NCBI RefSeq assembly: GCF_009933255.1
Contig: NZ_MAEI01000008.1
Coordinates: 39,192 to 103,191, forward strand
Reading direction: 5' to 3'
Source: Enterococcus diestrammenae
Lineage (GTDB): Bacteria > Bacillota > Bacilli > Lactobacillales > Enterococcaceae
DNA: 64,000 bases
Shown here: positions 37,653 through 47,636 of the stretch, piece after piece
Layout of the letters: every line of letters begins with the position of its first letter
How positions within the stretch are numbered: the first letter of the stretch is position 1
Program-made: the position numbers and the translations under genes
Notes under the pieces: generated by a model
Databases searched by the model: none
Told to the model about the DNA's origin: nothing
The model's input: the letters and a program-made list of their open reading frames with translations, nothing else

Positions 37653-38492
37653 CAAGGCTTGGGTGCCGTCATTGTCATGCCCAGCTGCTGCCAGCCGTTC
37701 ATACAATTGGCAAGCTAAATTGGTAGCCGGCAAATCCAAAGACATTTTTTGCGCTTCATCCAAAGCGATTTTTAAATCTTTGATAAAGTGCTTCACGAAA
37801 AAGCCGGCTGAATAATCTTCTTTTAAGATCCTCGGGCCGTAGTTTTCCATTGACCAATTGGAAGCACTCCCACCAGACAAGGTTTGAATCACTTTTGGCA
37901 TATCCAAACCAGCGGCTTTCGCATACACCAACATTTCGGTCATGCCAGTCATGGTTCCAGCGATCATGATTTGATTCGCCATCTTCGTATGTTGTCCTTT
38001 ACCAGCTGGCCCGTGGAGAGTATACGTTTTCCCCATCACTTGGAATAGCGGCAGCAATTTATCAAAAACCGCTGGCTCGCCACCACACATAATCGTCAAA
38101 GTGGCGTTTTTCGCACCTAAATCTCCTCCAGAAACAGGAGCATCCATCGCTTCGGCACCTTTTTCAGCGGCTGTTTTCGCAATTTTTTCAGCTAATGTTG
38201 GCGTACTGGTGGTCATATCTACCAAGATTTTACCGGTAACGTCGCCGTGAAAAACGCCATTTTCGCCATAATAAATTTCTTCTACATCTTTAGGATAGCC
38301 CACCATCGAAAAGACCACTTCACTAGCCGCAGTCACATCCCAAGGCGTATCCTGCCAGATTGCCCCTCGTGCCACGATAGCATCCGCTTTCGCTTTGGTT
38401 CGATTATAGACATGTACCTCATGTCCGGCATCCAGTAAATGTCCGGCGATAGAATGCCCCATCACACCAATCCCAATAAATCCGACTTTCAT
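37629..38492 (-). CDS. NAD(P)-dependent beta-hydroxyacid dehydrogenase (HIBADH / glyoxylate reductase family)
   Basis: A 287-residue oxidoreductase. The Rossmann motif GFIGIGVMGHSIAGHLLDAG is at the N terminus (first 25 residues), substrate loop DAPVSGGDLGAKN near residue 120, and the catalytic Lys in GKGQHTKMANQI near residue 170. The C-terminal helical domain mediates dimerisation. Likely substrates are 3-hydroxyisobutyrate, tartronate semialdehyde or succinic semialdehyde/glyoxylate, which the sequence does not separate. It has its own ribosome site AGGAGG and lies after the terminator of the glycosyltransferase gene. Confidence 0.88.
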   Translation of the reverse strand: MKVGFIGIGVMGHSIAGHLLDAGHEVHVYNRTKAKADAIVARGAIWQDTPWDVTAASEVVFSMVGYPKDVEEIYYGENGVFHGDVTGKILVDMTTSTPTLAEKIAKTAAEKGAEAMDAPVSGGDLGAKNATLTIMCGGEPAVFDKLLPLFQVMGKTYTLHGPAGKGQHTKMANQIMIAGTMTGMTEMLVYAKAAGLDMPKVIQTLSGGSASNWSMENYGPRILKEDYSAGFFVKHFIKDLKIALDEAQKMSLDLPATNLACQLYERLAAAGHDNDGTQALIKLWWEQ

Positions 38493-38570
38493 ATGCTACC
38501 TCCTATTTGCTTGTTTTGCACCCTACTTTCTAGCGTTTTCCTGCAATGGATTGCAGCCATAAAAAACTAG

Positions 38571-38611
38571 AAAAAAAATCACACTTTTAGTATACGAGAA
38601 AAGTGTGATTT
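38571..38611 (-). terminator. Terminator after the glycosyltransferase gene
   Basis: A 13-bp perfect stem AAATCACACTTTT / AAAAGTGTGATTT and eight Ts in the minus direction. Confidence 0.9.
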
Positions 38612-38624
38612 ATGCTTGTATTTG

Positions 38625-39887
38625 CTATTTTTTTTGGCTAGCTTCAGGAATTTTTTTGACCACTTTTTTCAGCGTTGGCTTGAGCTTGACGGCAATCTTT
38701 TTACGCTTTTGATCGTTTTCTTTAACCAAGGCTTTTTCATGGTAATAAGCAGTCATATCCAAATAAAAGGCCAGCATCGCTTCTCCAAAATGATCTGCGG
38801 AAATCGAATGCATCTTACTCTCCAAAATTTCGCGATTACTTTTAACCCCAGAAGCTACATAGGCTTCAAAACACTCTGCAAAATCCCCATCGGTGGCAAA
38901 TGTTTTTCCTAAGGTTTCATCATCGATTAAGTTATTCAAATAATCGTTGCCTTCCACCACCAATTGCGTACCTGCCGCCATCGCTTCCGTATAGGTAAGG
39001 CCTTGTGTTTCTGACGTTGAAGCACTGACGAAGTAATCCGCCGCTTGGTAATAAATCGCCACTTCATCATTGGGGACTTCCCCCACAAAAACAACTCGAT
39101 CAGTTAATTGGAGCGTAGTCACTAGTTCTTCCAAATCGTCTCGGTAGGGCCCTTTCCCCACAATTACCAGCTTGGTCTGGGGCATCTTCAAAGCAATCTC
39201 TTGAAAACCGGTAATGATTGCTTGAATATTTTTTTCAAATGACAGACGGCTCAGAGAAAGTAACATCAACTCATCCGAAGCAATTCCTAATGATTGCCGC
39301 AACTCGGTTTTCATCGTAGCCGTAATGTCAGGACGCTTAAATTTATCAATCTCGATACCAGTGGGAATCACCCGCATCGGTGCATCCACACCATACTGCC
39401 GCAATTTATCAATCACCCGTTCACTAGGACAAACCACCCCAGTCGTATGATTGGCAAAAAGGCGAGAAAAATACTTCACGTGAGCAGGGCGCAACACTTT
39501 GCCATTAGCGATATAGTGAAGGTAATCTTCATACATCGTGTGATACGTATGAATCACCGGTATGCCTAATTTTTTCCCTACTAACTTACCTAGTAGCCCC
39601 GTTCCAAATTCTGTATGGGTATGAATCAAATCCAATTCCAACTCTTTGGCGATTAGATAAGCATACCACATGCCACGTACGACAATTCGACGATCTTTAA
39701 AGGAAATCAAAGGGACGCTCGGCATCCGAATAATATCTTTTTCTGGATCCAGTGCATTAGGATCCGTAGTTGTAAATATATATACTTGATGGCCTCGTTT
39801 TTCCAACTGTTCTTTCAATGTCCGAATCGACGTCGATACTCCGCTGACCTGCGGAAAGTAGGTATCCGAGAAAAACCCGATTTTCAC
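38625..39887 (-). CDS. GT4 glycosyltransferase, probable 1,2-diacylglycerol 3-glucosyltransferase (BgsB/LafA/MGlcDAG synthase type)
   Basis: Transfers glucose to diacylglycerol on the inner membrane face, giving the glycolipid anchor of lipoteichoic acid. The 420-residue GT4 protein begins KIGFFSDTYFPQVSGVSTSI, has HTYHTMYEDYLHYI, a nucleotide-sugar region PTGIEIDKF, and the C-terminal STSETQGLTYTEAMAAG motif with the two Glu. The C-terminal tail is Lys-rich. GTG at 39885-39887, eight bases after GGAGG, is the likely start. The match to pneumococcal/acholeplasmal monoglucosyl-DAG synthases is by recall of motifs. The second glucosyltransferase (BgsA/LafB) usually encoded next to it is absent here. 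Confidence 0.82.
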   Translation of the reverse strand: MKIGFFSDTYFPQVSGVSTSIRTLKEQLEKRGHQVYIFTTTDPNALDPEKDIIRMPSVPLISFKDRRIVVRGMWYAYLIAKELELDLIHTHTEFGTGLLGKLVGKKLGIPVIHTYHTMYEDYLHYIANGKVLRPAHVKYFSRLFANHTTGVVCPSERVIDKLRQYGVDAPMRVIPTGIEIDKFKRPDITATMKTELRQSLGIASDELMLLSLSRLSFEKNIQAIITGFQEIALKMPQTKLVIVGKGPYRDDLEELVTTLQLTDRVVFVGEVPNDEVAIYYQAADYFVSASTSETQGLTYTEAMAAGTQLVVEGNDYLNNLIDDETLGKTFATDGDFAECFEAYVASGVKSNREILESKMHSISADHFGEAMLAFYLDMTAYYHEKALVKENDQKRKKIAVKLKPTLKKVVKKIPEASQKK

Positions 39888-39948
39888 AGTCTGTTCCTCC
39901 AACTCATTCCCATTGCAATGCTTCATCCTAGCACTACTTATTGATTAA

Positions 39949-39957
39949 ATTATAGCA
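39949..39957 (-). promoter_or_regulatory. Promoter of the glycosyltransferase gene (extended -10)
   Basis: TGCTATAAT on the minus strand (TATAAT is the complement of 39949-39954), about 60 bases before the start codon. Confidence 0.6.
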
Positions 39958-40193
39958 TACTACCCCTCTCGGTCATCATGCCCAAGACCGAGATTTCTAT
40001 CATTATCTTAGCGGGACTACTGGAGAAACACAACTAAATCAGCAAATATGACAAAACTGTTCGCCAAAAATGGCTTTTGTAACTACTAGGAAAACGAATA
40101 TGTAAGATTGCAAAGCTATCATGAAAAAGATGACATTTAGCGTAGTAAAATTGGATTGAAATTAGCTCTAAAGATACTAAATAAATACCTTGT

Positions 40194-40362
40194 AGTTGTG
40201 GGGTCTCGCATCACTTACTCTAAGTTTGAACGCACAAGAGCAGAGACAAATTTGATTTTCGTTTGCCATTTGCCGGTCTAGCTACCAGCAACCCAAATCC
40301 TAGGTCGCTAAATTTCACCTTTTCGTAACATCAATATGACAGCATGATCGATCATTTAAATC
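40194..40362. repeat. Intergenic repeat element, copy B
   Basis: Shorter second copy of the element at 36866-37097, in the 561-base gene-free stretch between the glycosyltransferase and ptsI. The hairpin TTGCCGG-8-CCAGCAA (40270-40291 region) keeps the same place, with one mismatched pair compared with copy A. About 60 bases present in copy A are missing between its two conserved blocks. Bases 39958-40193 and 40363-40412 show nothing I can identify. Confidence 0.75.
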
Positions 40363-40412
40363 TTGGTATTTTCACCTGTTAGCAATTGTAGTTTTATCAG
40401 ATTTTAGGCAAG

Positions 40413-40442
40413 AAAAAAAGGTGGAGAAACTCCACCTTTTTT
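40413..40442. terminator. Terminator after ptsI
   Basis: AAAAAGGTGGAG-AAA-CTCCACCTTTTT: a short-loop stem with T-runs in both directions, seven bases after the ptsI stop. Confidence 0.92.
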
Positions 40443-40448
40443 AGTTAC

Positions 40449-42179
40449 TTATTTGTTTGTATATTGCTGAACCAATTCAACTACTTCTTCCATGGTATCG
40501 CAGTCTTGCAAAGCACGATCTGCCAATTCTTTCATTTCAGTAGTGGTCAATTGTTTCATCAAGCTACGGGTTTTCAAAACTGAAGTAGCACTCATGGAGA
40601 ACTCGTCAAGGCCCATACCCATCAGCAATGGCACGGCTGTTTGATCACCGGCCATTTCGCCACACATCCCAGCCCATTTGCCTTCAGCATGTGCTGAGTC
40701 AATCACGTGTTTGATTAAACGCAAAATGGAAGGATTGTAAGGTTGATACAAGTAAGATACTTGTTCATTCATCCGGTCAGCTGCCATGGTATATTGGATC
40801 AAGTCGTTCGTTCCGATACTGAAGAAGTCAACTTCTTTAGCAAATTTATCAGCTAAAACAGCGGCTGCCGGAATTTCGATCATAATCCCAACTTGGATTG
40901 AATCGGCTACGGCAACACCTTCATCAATCAATTTTTGACGTTCTTCATCGTAGAGTTTTTTCGCTGCTCTAAATTCCTTCAAAGTCGCAACCATTGGGAA
41001 CATAATCCGTAAGTTACCGAATGCTGAGGCGCGCAACAAGGCCCGTAACTGGGTCCGGAACATATCGTCACCTAAAGCAGATAAGCTAATCCGCAAAGCT
41101 CGGTAACCTAAGAATGGATTCATTTCATGTGGTAAGGTCAGATAAGGCAGTTCTTTGTCCCCACCGATATCCATTGTCCGAACCACCACTGGTTTGTCGC
41201 CCATGCCTTCTAAAACGGCTTTGTAAGCTTCAAACTGGTCGTCTTCCGTTGGGAAATCAGGTGAGTCCATGTATAAGAACTCAGTCCGGTACAAACCGAT
41301 AGCTTCAGCGCCATTGTTATGCACGCCTTCCAAATCTTTTGGTGTCCCAATATTGGCAGCCAATTCGAAGTGAACGCCGTCAGCAGTCACGGTCGCTGCT
41401 TCTTTCAGTTTTTCCCATTCCGCTTTTTGTGCTGCATATGCTTCAGCAGCTTTGTTAAATTCGGCGGCTTGCTCGTCGGTTGGGTCGATGATTACATCGC
41501 CTTCAATACCGTTGACTGCTAAAATATCGCCTGCTTTAACCTTGCTGGTAATTTCTTTGGTCCCAACAATGGCTGGGATTTCCAAAGAACGAGCCATAAT
41601 TGCTGAGTGAGAAGTACGTCCGCCGATATCAGTGACAAAGGCTTTTACATACGTACGATCCAACTGAGCCGTATCACTTGGTGTCAAATCGTGAGCTACT
41701 ACTACCACTTCTTCATTAATCATGGAAGGATTTGGTAAAGTAACACCCAATAAGTGCGCCAAGACACGTTTGGCAACATCGCGAATATCAGCAGCCCGCT
41801 CTTGCATATAGGCATTGTCATCCATCGCTTCGAACATACCAATGTACATGTCGGTAACTTCTTTCAATGCTGATTCCGCATTGACTTGGTTATCGTTGAT
41901 GTTTTGCTTGATTTGACCAATCATTTCTGGATCACTCAAGACCATCAAGTGGGCATCGAATACTTGTGCTTCTTCTTCGCCAAGGCTTTTTGCTGCTTTA
42001 TCACGAATCAGAGTCAGTTCCTCGCTGGATTTTGCCAATGCATCATCCAAACGACTTGCTTCAGCAGCGGTATCTGTTACTGAAGCTTTTGTGAAAGACA
42101 AATCTGGTTGTACTAGCAGGTAAGCTTTTGCAACAGCAATACCGTCACTTGCGGCGATCCCTTTTAGCATTTCAACCAT
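40449..42179 (-). CDS. ptsI: PtsI, phosphoenolpyruvate-protein phosphotransferase (Enzyme I)
   Basis: Autophosphorylates with PEP and passes the phosphate to HPr, so it drives all PTS sugar uptake. The 576-residue protein has an N-terminal HPr-binding domain with the active His 191 in [11 protein letters not shown], and a C-terminal PEP-binding barrel with [20 protein letters not shown] and [16 protein letters not shown], ending in a dimerisation region including the Cys of GMCGEMAGD. The ATG at 42177-42179 is one base after the ptsH stop, so translation is coupled. Confidence 0.98.
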   Translation of the reverse strand: MVEMLKGIAASDGIAVAKAYLLVQPDLSFTKASVTDTAAEASRLDDALAKSSEELTLIRDKAAKSLGEEEAQVFDAHLMVLSDPEMIGQIKQNINDNQVNAESALKEVTDMYIGMFEAMDDNAYMQERAADIRDVAKRVLAHLLGVTLPNPSMINEEVVVVAHDLTPSDTAQLDRTYVKAFVTDIGGRTSHSAIMARSLEIPAIVGTKEITSKVKAGDILAVNGIEGDVIIDPTDEQAAEFNKAAEAYAAQKAEWEKLKEAATVTADGVHFELAANIGTPKDLEGVHNNGAEAIGLYRTEFLYMDSPDFPTEDDQFEAYKAVLEGMGDKPVVVRTMDIGGDKELPYLTLPHEMNPFLGYRALRISLSALGDDMFRTQLRALLRASAFGNLRIMFPMVATLKEFRAAKKLYDEERQKLIDEGVAVADSIQVGIMIEIPAAAVLADKFAKEVDFFSIGTNDLIQYTMAADRMNEQVSYLYQPYNPSILRLIKHVIDSAHAEGKWAGMCGEMAGDQTAVPLLMGMGLDEFSMSATSVLKTRSLMKQLTTTEMKELADRALQDCDTMEEVVELVQQYTNK

Positions 42180-42180
42180 A

Positions 42181-42447
42181 TTAGTCTGACAACCCTTCTT
42201 TTTTCATTGTTTCTACGATTGCTTCCATCGCTTCTTTTTCGTCAGCGCCTTCAGCAGAAATCGTAACGTCTGAACCTTGGCCAACACCAAGAGACATAAC
42301 GCCCATGATAGATTTCAAGTTTACAGATTTACCTTTGTACTCCAAGTTGATGTCTGAACTGAATTTGCTAGCAGTTTGAACCAACAAGGTAGCTGGACGT
42401 GCGTGAATCCCAGTTTCTGCTACTACGTGAAAGTCTTTCTTTTCCAT
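42181..42447 (-). CDS. ptsH: PtsH, phosphocarrier protein HPr
   Basis: An 88-residue PTS phosphocarrier. His 15 in TGIHARPA accepts phosphate from Enzyme I. Ser 46 in LKSIMGVM is the HPr kinase site that triggers carbon catabolite repression with CcpA. AAAGGAG precedes the ATG. First gene of ptsHI. Confidence 0.98.
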   Translation of the reverse strand: MEKKDFHVVAETGIHARPATLLVQTASKFSSDINLEYKGKSVNLKSIMGVMSLGVGQGSDVTISAEGADEKEAMEAIVETMKKEGLSD

Positions 42448-42531
42448 ATCGATCGGTCTCCTTTATGAAACATAAGTATTTTTTGTTAGGGTAACTCATG
42501 CCTGGGCACAGTTTCTCCCTTTCAATTCTTA

Positions 42532-42560
42532 AGATTACCATTTTTCCCCTAATTCTACAA
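42532..42560 (-). promoter_or_regulatory. ptsHI promoter
   Basis: TTGTAG (complement of 42555-42560), a 17-base spacer and extended TGGTAATCT (TAATCT is the complement of 42532-42537). It leaves a leader of about 75 bases. No cre site is recognised. Confidence 0.6.
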
Positions 42561-42698
42561 CCGTTTTCTCTCTAAAGCCAGACAGATTCCCTTTCTCACG
42601 CTTTTCCTGTCAATTTTTCAGAAAGTTCCTGATCTACTATCGCTGGATTCGGTTTCTTCGCCAGAAAAGCTCGTCCTTTCATCCTCAAAACAAGATAC

Positions 42699-42726
42699 TT
42701 GCGTCCTAGCCCACCTTGAGTATAAT
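42699..42726 (+). promoter_or_regulatory. clpE promoter P1
   Basis: TTGCGT at 42699-42704, a 16-base spacer and TATAAT at 42721-42726, directly upstream of the CtsR box. Confidence 0.75.
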
Positions 42727-42734
42727 AAAACTAT

Positions 42735-42751
42735 GGTCAGTAATGGTCAAA
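42735..42751 (+). promoter_or_regulatory. CtsR box of clpE
   Basis: GGTCAGT-AAT-GGTCAAA, a heptad direct repeat matching the CtsR consensus (A/G)GTCAAA-N3-(A/G)GTCAAA. It overlaps the P1 transcript start, so CtsR blocks transcription until heat or misfolding inactivates it. A third partial heptad occurs inverted just downstream (TTGACC near 42759-42764). Confidence 0.9.
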
Positions 42752-42781
42752 ACGTTATTGACCAAGTAAAAAGCGTTCTTT

Positions 42782-42810
42782 TTTACGGAAAAGAGAAAGC
42801 ACGTTACAAT
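42782..42810 (+). promoter_or_regulatory. Possible second clpE promoter P2
   Basis: TTTACG at 42782-42787, a 17-base spacer and TACAAT at 42805-42810. It is about 40 bases downstream of the CtsR box and would escape CtsR at least in part. Confidence 0.45.
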
Positions 42811-42892
42811 AGACTTATTGAAAATAAGCGCTTTTGGTTGATCAAGTTGCCACTGTATCACCCACGCGCTCACTGAAAAGAAAGGTTGTGAA

Positions 42893-45157
42893 ATGATGCT
42901 TTGTCAAAATTGCGGTCAAAATGAAGCAACAATTCATTTGTATGCCAATGTCAATGGTCAACGAAAACAACTGGACTATTGTCAAAGCTGTTACCAACAA
43001 TTAAAAAATCAACAAGGAGGCCAAGCGTCGATGATGGCACAAGATCCTTTTGGCTTCGGCTCATTGGATGATCTCTTTCGTCAAATGTCCCGCCAGATGC
43101 AACAAGGACAATCCCCTTATTCTCAAACGCCACCAACCCAATCAGGTAATAATTTTAATGGTGGTCAACCTCCTCGTCGTCCCGGCGGTGATAACGCACA
43201 AGGATTATTAGGCGAGTACGGAATCAATATCACCCAACAAGCACGAGAAGGAGATATCGATCCAGTGGTGGGTCGCGACCAAGAAATTCAACGAGTAATC
43301 GAAATTCTCAATCGTCGTACTAAGAATAATCCCGTTTTAATCGGTGAACCCGGAGTCGGAAAGACCGCCGTGGTAGAAGGCTTGGCGCAAAAAATCGTCA
43401 ATGGTGATGTGCCACAAAAACTATTAGAAAAAGAAGTTATTCGGTTGGATGTCGCATCCCTCGTCCAAGGTACTGGGATCCGGGGCCAATTTGAAGAACG
43501 GATGCAAAAACTGATTGATGAAATTAAACAAGCAGAAAACGTTATTTTGTTCATCGATGAAGTCCACGAATTAGTCGGTGCTGGTGCCGCCGGCGATGGC
43601 AACATGGACGCTGGGAACATCTTAAAACCAGCCCTTGCCCGTGGTGAACTCCAAATGGTTGGTGCCACGACATTAAATGAATACCGAATTATCGAAAAAG
43701 ACGCTGCTTTGGAACGGCGGATGCAACCGGTACGCGTGGAAGAGCCAACTGTCGCTGAAACCATCAGTATCTTGAAAGGCTTGCAACCTCGCTATGAAGA
43801 TTACCATCATGTAAAATATACCGATGATGCCATCGAAGCTGCAGCTACCCTTTCTAATCGCTACATTCAAGATCGTTTCTTACCAGATAAAGCCATTGAC
43901 TTACTGGATGAAGCGGGTTCTAAGAAAAATTTAACCATCCAGTTCGTGGATCCAAAAACTATCGATAAAAAATTAGCAGATGCTGAAAGTCAAAAACAAA
44001 AAGCTTCCCAAGAAGAAGATTTTGAAAAAGCAGCTTATTATCGAGACCAAATCAATAAACTGACAGATATGAAAAACAAGCAAGTTTCAGACGAAAAAAC
44101 TCCCGTCATCTCTGAAAAAGACATGGAACAAATCGTCGAGCAAAAAACTGGTATTCCTGTCGGCGATTTAAAAGAAAAAGAACAAACTCAATTGAAAAAC
44201 TTAGCCGAAGATTTGAAAAAACATGTTATCGGTCAAGATGAAGCAATCGATAAAGTTTCCAAAGCGATTCGTCGTAACCGTGTCGGTTTAGGAAAACAAA
44301 ATCGGCCAATCGGTTCCTTCCTATTCGTTGGTCCAACTGGGGTTGGGAAAACAGAATTGGCCAAACAATTAGCTTTTGAGCTATTCGGCCAAGAAGATGC
44401 CATGATTCGTTTTGACATGTCAGAGTACATGGAAAAACATAGCGTCTCTAAATTAATCGGTTCTCCTCCAGGCTATGTAGGCTATGAAGAAGCCGGCCAA
44501 TTAACAGAAAAAGTGCGCCGCAATCCGTACAGCCTAATTCTTTTGGACGAAGTGGAAAAAGCCCATCCGGACGTCTTACACATGTTCTTGCAAATTCTGG
44601 ACGATGGTCGCTTAACTGATGCTCAAGGTCGCACGGTCAGCTTTAAAGATACCTTGATTATCATGACTTCCAACGCTGGAACAGGTCGCGTAGAAGCAAA
44701 CGTCGGATTCGGTGCCGCTCGCGAAGGAATTACCCGTTCTGTTCTAGGCCAATTAAACAACTACTTCACGCCAGAATTTTTGAATCGGTTCGATGGCATT
44801 ATCGAATTTAGCGCCCTCTCCAAAGAAAACCTGATGGAAATTGTCGAATTGATGTTAGACGACGTCAACAAGATGTTAAAACCACAGCATTTACACATCG
44901 ACGTTACCAAAGAAGTCGAGGAAAAATTGGTCGATTTGGGTTACGATCCAACGATGGGTGCTCGACCTTTGCGCCGGACCATTCAAGATCAAATTGAAGA
45001 TGGCATTGCCGAATACTTCTTGGATCATCCAGCGACACATCACCTTAGCGCCCGCTTGGAAGATGATAAGATTGTCGTCAAGGCAGCGGAAGAAACTCCT
45101 GCTAGTGACGATCAAAAAGCTGATACAACTGCTGAAGATGAAACACCAGCAGAGTAA
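42893..45157 (+). CDS. clpE: ClpE, ATP-dependent Clp protease ATPase subunit
   Basis: Hsp100 unfoldase that feeds ClpP. The N-terminal zinc finger has CQNCG (residues 4-8) and CQSC (about 30-33), unique to ClpE. After a Gln/Pro/Gly-rich linker come AAA domain 1 (Walker A GEPGVGKT), a UVR-type coiled-coil motif ([16 protein letters not shown], about residue 372), and AAA domain 2 ([21 protein letters not shown]). The tail is acidic. 754 residues, normal. GAAAGG precedes the ATG; a second ATG follows immediately. Confidence 0.96.
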   Translation: MMLCQNCGQNEATIHLYANVNGQRKQLDYCQSCYQQLKNQQGGQASMMAQDPFGFGSLDDLFRQMSRQMQQGQSPYSQTPPTQSGNNFNGGQPPRRPGGDNAQGLLGEYGINITQQAREGDIDPVVGRDQEIQRVIEILNRRTKNNPVLIGEPGVGKTAVVEGLAQKIVNGDVPQKLLEKEVIRLDVASLVQGTGIRGQFEERMQKLIDEIKQAENVILFIDEVHELVGAGAAGDGNMDAGNILKPALARGELQMVGATTLNEYRIIEKDAALERRMQPVRVEEPTVAETISILKGLQPRYEDYHHVKYTDDAIEAAATLSNRYIQDRFLPDKAIDLLDEAGSKKNLTIQFVDPKTIDKKLADAESQKQKASQEEDFEKAAYYRDQINKLTDMKNKQVSDEKTPVISEKDMEQIVEQKTGIPVGDLKEKEQTQLKNLAEDLKKHVIGQDEAIDKVSKAIRRNRVGLGKQNRPIGSFLFVGPTGVGKTELAKQLAFELFGQEDAMIRFDMSEYMEKHSVSKLIGSPPGYVGYEEAGQLTEKVRRNPYSLILLDEVEKAHPDVLHMFLQILDDGRLTDAQGRTVSFKDTLIIMTSNAGTGRVEANVGFGAAREGITRSVLGQLNNYFTPEFLNRFDGIIEFSALSKENLMEIVELMLDDVNKMLKPQHLHIDVTKEVEEKLVDLGYDPTMGARPLRRTIQDQIEDGIAEYFLDHPATHHLSARLEDDKIVVKAAEETPASDDQKADTTAEDETPAE

Positions 45158-45239
45158 ATCAATACCCTCTCTTTAACAATGGCTGAAGGCACTCCTTTTG
45201 CTCTGAAAAATTCAGATCATCAACCTCCTTTAGTCTATA

Positions 45240-45269
45240 AAAAGCAGCGTCACGTTTGACGCTGCTTTT
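45240..45269 (+). terminator. Terminator after clpE
   Basis: AAAAGCAGCGTCA-CGTT-TGACGCTGCTTTT, a 13-bp stem with a short loop and Ts. The stretch 45270-45531 after it shows no gene. Confidence 0.92.
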
Positions 45270-45531
45270 CTATTTGTATTGGTTTTTTTCGATAAATTAT
45301 ACACGGGACAAATGCTGCTCTCTTTACAACAAAGAAATCATTTAATCTTTTTGTGAATTTCATCACTTTTTTTCGTTTTACTCTTGCTAAACCGTCTTTA
45401 AATCCCTACAATTAAATAAGAAAGTGTTTTCAAAATTAAAAAAGTTATTCTTTCAAAGGTACAATATTTTGAGAACAACAGGAATTTGTTAGAACGAGGT
45501 GATATTGCTTTTAAAATTCGCCTTAAAATTT

Positions 45532-45537
45532 TATAAT
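45532..45537 (+). promoter_or_regulatory. -10 box of the DUF1827 gene
   Basis: Consensus TATAAT at 45532-45537, 35 bases before the ATG; a TTGCTT 21 bases upstream is too distant to be a standard -35. Confidence 0.4.
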
Positions 45538-45572
45538 GAAATTACGAACGAAACTTTTGGGGTGAAAAGCTT

Positions 45573-45890
45573 ATGAAATTAATTAATGTGACAAATAGCC
45601 ATTCACGATTGGTCCGTAACCAATTGGAAAACACGGATGCTGAGATGGTAAAAGTCTACACTGCTGGCAATACGACTGTCGTCTTCACAGTGGCACCAGC
45701 CCACGATGAAATATTAATGATCAATAAAAAACGAGCACTGCGTCCAGCTGAAGTGGAAGAAATCAAAAAATACTTCTTACGTAAAATGCCCGAACAACCA
45801 AATCAAGAAGATATCAACGTGATTCATGAAAATGGTTTGGTGGAAATCTCGATTAAAAAGTACCCAAAGCCTGATATTACAGCAGTCTAA
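45573..45890 (+). CDS. DUF1827 small protein
   Basis: A 105-residue cytoplasmic protein of the DUF1827 family, confined to Lactobacillales and frequently found beside clpE. It starts MKLINVTNSHSRLVRNQLEN, has a basic middle (MINKKRALRPAEVEEIKKYFL) and no motif with known chemistry. Ribosome site GGGGTGA. A strong bidirectional terminator follows. Function unknown; heat-stress association is inference from neighbourhood. Confidence 0.85.
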   Translation: MKLINVTNSHSRLVRNQLENTDAEMVKVYTAGNTTVVFTVAPAHDEILMINKKRALRPAEVEEIKKYFLRKMPEQPNQEDINVIHENGLVEISIKKYPKPDITAV

Positions 45891-45908
45891 TAAAATTTAA
45901 TGTTAATT

Positions 45909-45952
45909 AAAAAGGGTCCGATTTTCTTCTTAAAGAAAATCGGACCCTTTTT
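45909..45952. terminator. Bidirectional terminator between DUF1827 and the Mga-like gene
   Basis: AAAAAGGGTCCGATTTTCTT paired with its complement over a tiny loop, about 20 bp, with T-runs both ways. Confidence 0.93.
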
Positions 45953-45961
45953 AGCATTTTC

Positions 45962-47392
45962 TTATTTTGCTTTTTTACGGTAAAGCTGAAATAAAAAGTT
46001 CTCCATCGTATCGAAGGAACCTTCCCCTTCAACTACCCAGTACTCTTTGGTATTCGGTGGCAATAAATCCTTGCTGCAGGTGATGACCGCGTCATAGTTT
46101 TCTTCGCTGGAAGAATTCATCAAGGAGAAGGCAACGAAAGGTAAACGTTCGATTCGATTGATCATAGTATAGAGCAAGAAATGATTTGGAAAACCAATAA
46201 TTCCCACTTTGACTTTTTCGGTTGGCCCAGCTTGATGAAACGCATTGATACAGACGATGGTCAGCAAACTGATTAAATCCTCATCGGCAGAAATCATCCC
46301 CTCTAATACCTCAGCAACTTTCACTGACAATGAAGTGAACTCAGGATGTTGAGCCTTCAACTTTTCCATCACAAAATCGAGATTTTTAGGCATTTGGCTA
46401 CCCAATGTTTGCCAACGCAGGAAAATCGTTTGGAAATTCAACAACATCAATTCCAACTGATTTTTCCCATCCATCTGTAAAGCAGGTTTGATCCCTTCTA
46501 AAAAAGTTACAGCATAATTTTTGCTCTCTGTCAGGGTTTTATATTGGCGCTTGATAATAGACAGGCGTGGATCGTCCGTCGCAAAAATTTGTGGCCAATA
46601 AAAGATCATAAAATTAACAAAATTGGCTTCACGTTCTTGATAGGTTTCAGGCACGTTATCCAAGGCCAACGCTTCTTTGTATTTACGACCGATACTAGGA
46701 AATAGCAAGCGATTAATCTGCGGTTCGTCTACATAAAAGCCACGTCGGGTGCGGAGTAAGCCAATCCCTTGCAACATGCTGAACTCACGTTTTTCAACAT
46801 ATTTTAAGTACATTAAATCATCGTTAGATAAAAAGCTATCCAAAGAAAGATTCAGTTCTTGATTAAAATAATTATAGAGTCGCTTACCAAAATCAACGCT
46901 CCACAAAAAATTAAAATACATCACACGAATGGCAGCTTCTCGGCCAGTGACTTCCATTTGGAGGCAGTTTAGACGGACTTCTTTGGTTTTCAGATACTCG
47001 ACTAAGGGTTTTAAACGGCGCATCAAGGAAGATTGGCTCAAACCAGAAAACTCACCGAAATCCTTCAGATCATGTTCAGGATGTAAAAGCGATTCCACCA
47101 GGACTTGATAAGGCACCCCATTGGCAAACAAATATTGTTGGTATTGTTGATAACTTGGCATCTGCCCGCTAACTACCACCTTGTCTTTTTTGCTTAACAA
47201 CTGACAATTGGCAACTAGCTCCTGTAATTCTTTGTTCATCCCTTGAAGTAAGTTGGCAGTTTTTATATGGGAATAACCGGTGTATTTTTCAAAATAATGA
47301 ATTGGGTATTCCCCCAAATCGATTTCTAGCACATGCTTGTATATTTTTAGCTTGGAACGTGCCGGATCATCTAAAAGGATCTCTTCTAACAT
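45962..47392 (-). CDS. Mga/AtxA-type helix-turn-helix transcriptional regulator
   Basis: A 476-residue regulator of the Mga family. Two N-terminal helix-turn-helix domains are suggested by FEKYTGYSHIKTANLLQGMNK (about residues 34-54) and FGEFSGLSQSSLMRRLKPLV (about 110-130). The middle holds PRD-like helical regions, and the C-terminal part (VKVGIIGFPNHFLLYTMINRI and DAVITCSKDLLP) resembles a PTS EIIB fold. Such regulators (Mga, AtxA, MafR) control virulence or carbon genes under PTS phosphorylation. GAAAGGAAG precedes the ATG. Targets cannot be assigned. It is flanked by terminators and not in an operon. Confidence 0.78.
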   Translation of the reverse strand: MLEEILLDDPARSKLKIYKHVLEIDLGEYPIHYFEKYTGYSHIKTANLLQGMNKELQELVANCQLLSKKDKVVVSGQMPSYQQYQQYLFANGVPYQVLVESLLHPEHDLKDFGEFSGLSQSSLMRRLKPLVEYLKTKEVRLNCLQMEVTGREAAIRVMYFNFLWSVDFGKRLYNYFNQELNLSLDSFLSNDDLMYLKYVEKREFSMLQGIGLLRTRRGFYVDEPQINRLLFPSIGRKYKEALALDNVPETYQEREANFVNFMIFYWPQIFATDDPRLSIIKRQYKTLTESKNYAVTFLEGIKPALQMDGKNQLELMLLNFQTIFLRWQTLGSQMPKNLDFVMEKLKAQHPEFTSLSVKVAEVLEGMISADEDLISLLTIVCINAFHQAGPTEKVKVGIIGFPNHFLLYTMINRIERLPFVAFSLMNSSSEENYDAVITCSKDLLPPNTKEYWVVEGEGSFDTMENFLFQLYRKKAK

Positions 47393-47574
47393 GATACGCT
47401 TCCTTTCTCATTTTCTTTTATCATAATACCATATTCTTGAGAAATATTATCACCATAAGCGCTAAACAGTTAATTTTCTCTTGTTTTTGAATTGTCGAAA
47501 AAATCTTTCGTGATTAGCTGCCGATTTTTTAAAACGAAGGGGTTGCTGGTGGATGATCTCAAAGTAAGGTACGC

Positions 47575-47630
47575 AAAAAGACTAACAAGAAACAGTTGAA
47601 GAATAGCTTAAACTGTTTCTTGTTAGTCTT
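47575..47630 (-). terminator. Terminator after the ClbS-like gene
   Basis: A 20-bp stem (AAGACTAACAAGAAACAGTT and its complement) with a 13-base loop and CTTTTT in the minus direction. Confidence 0.9.
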
Positions 47631-47636
47631 AAGTAA

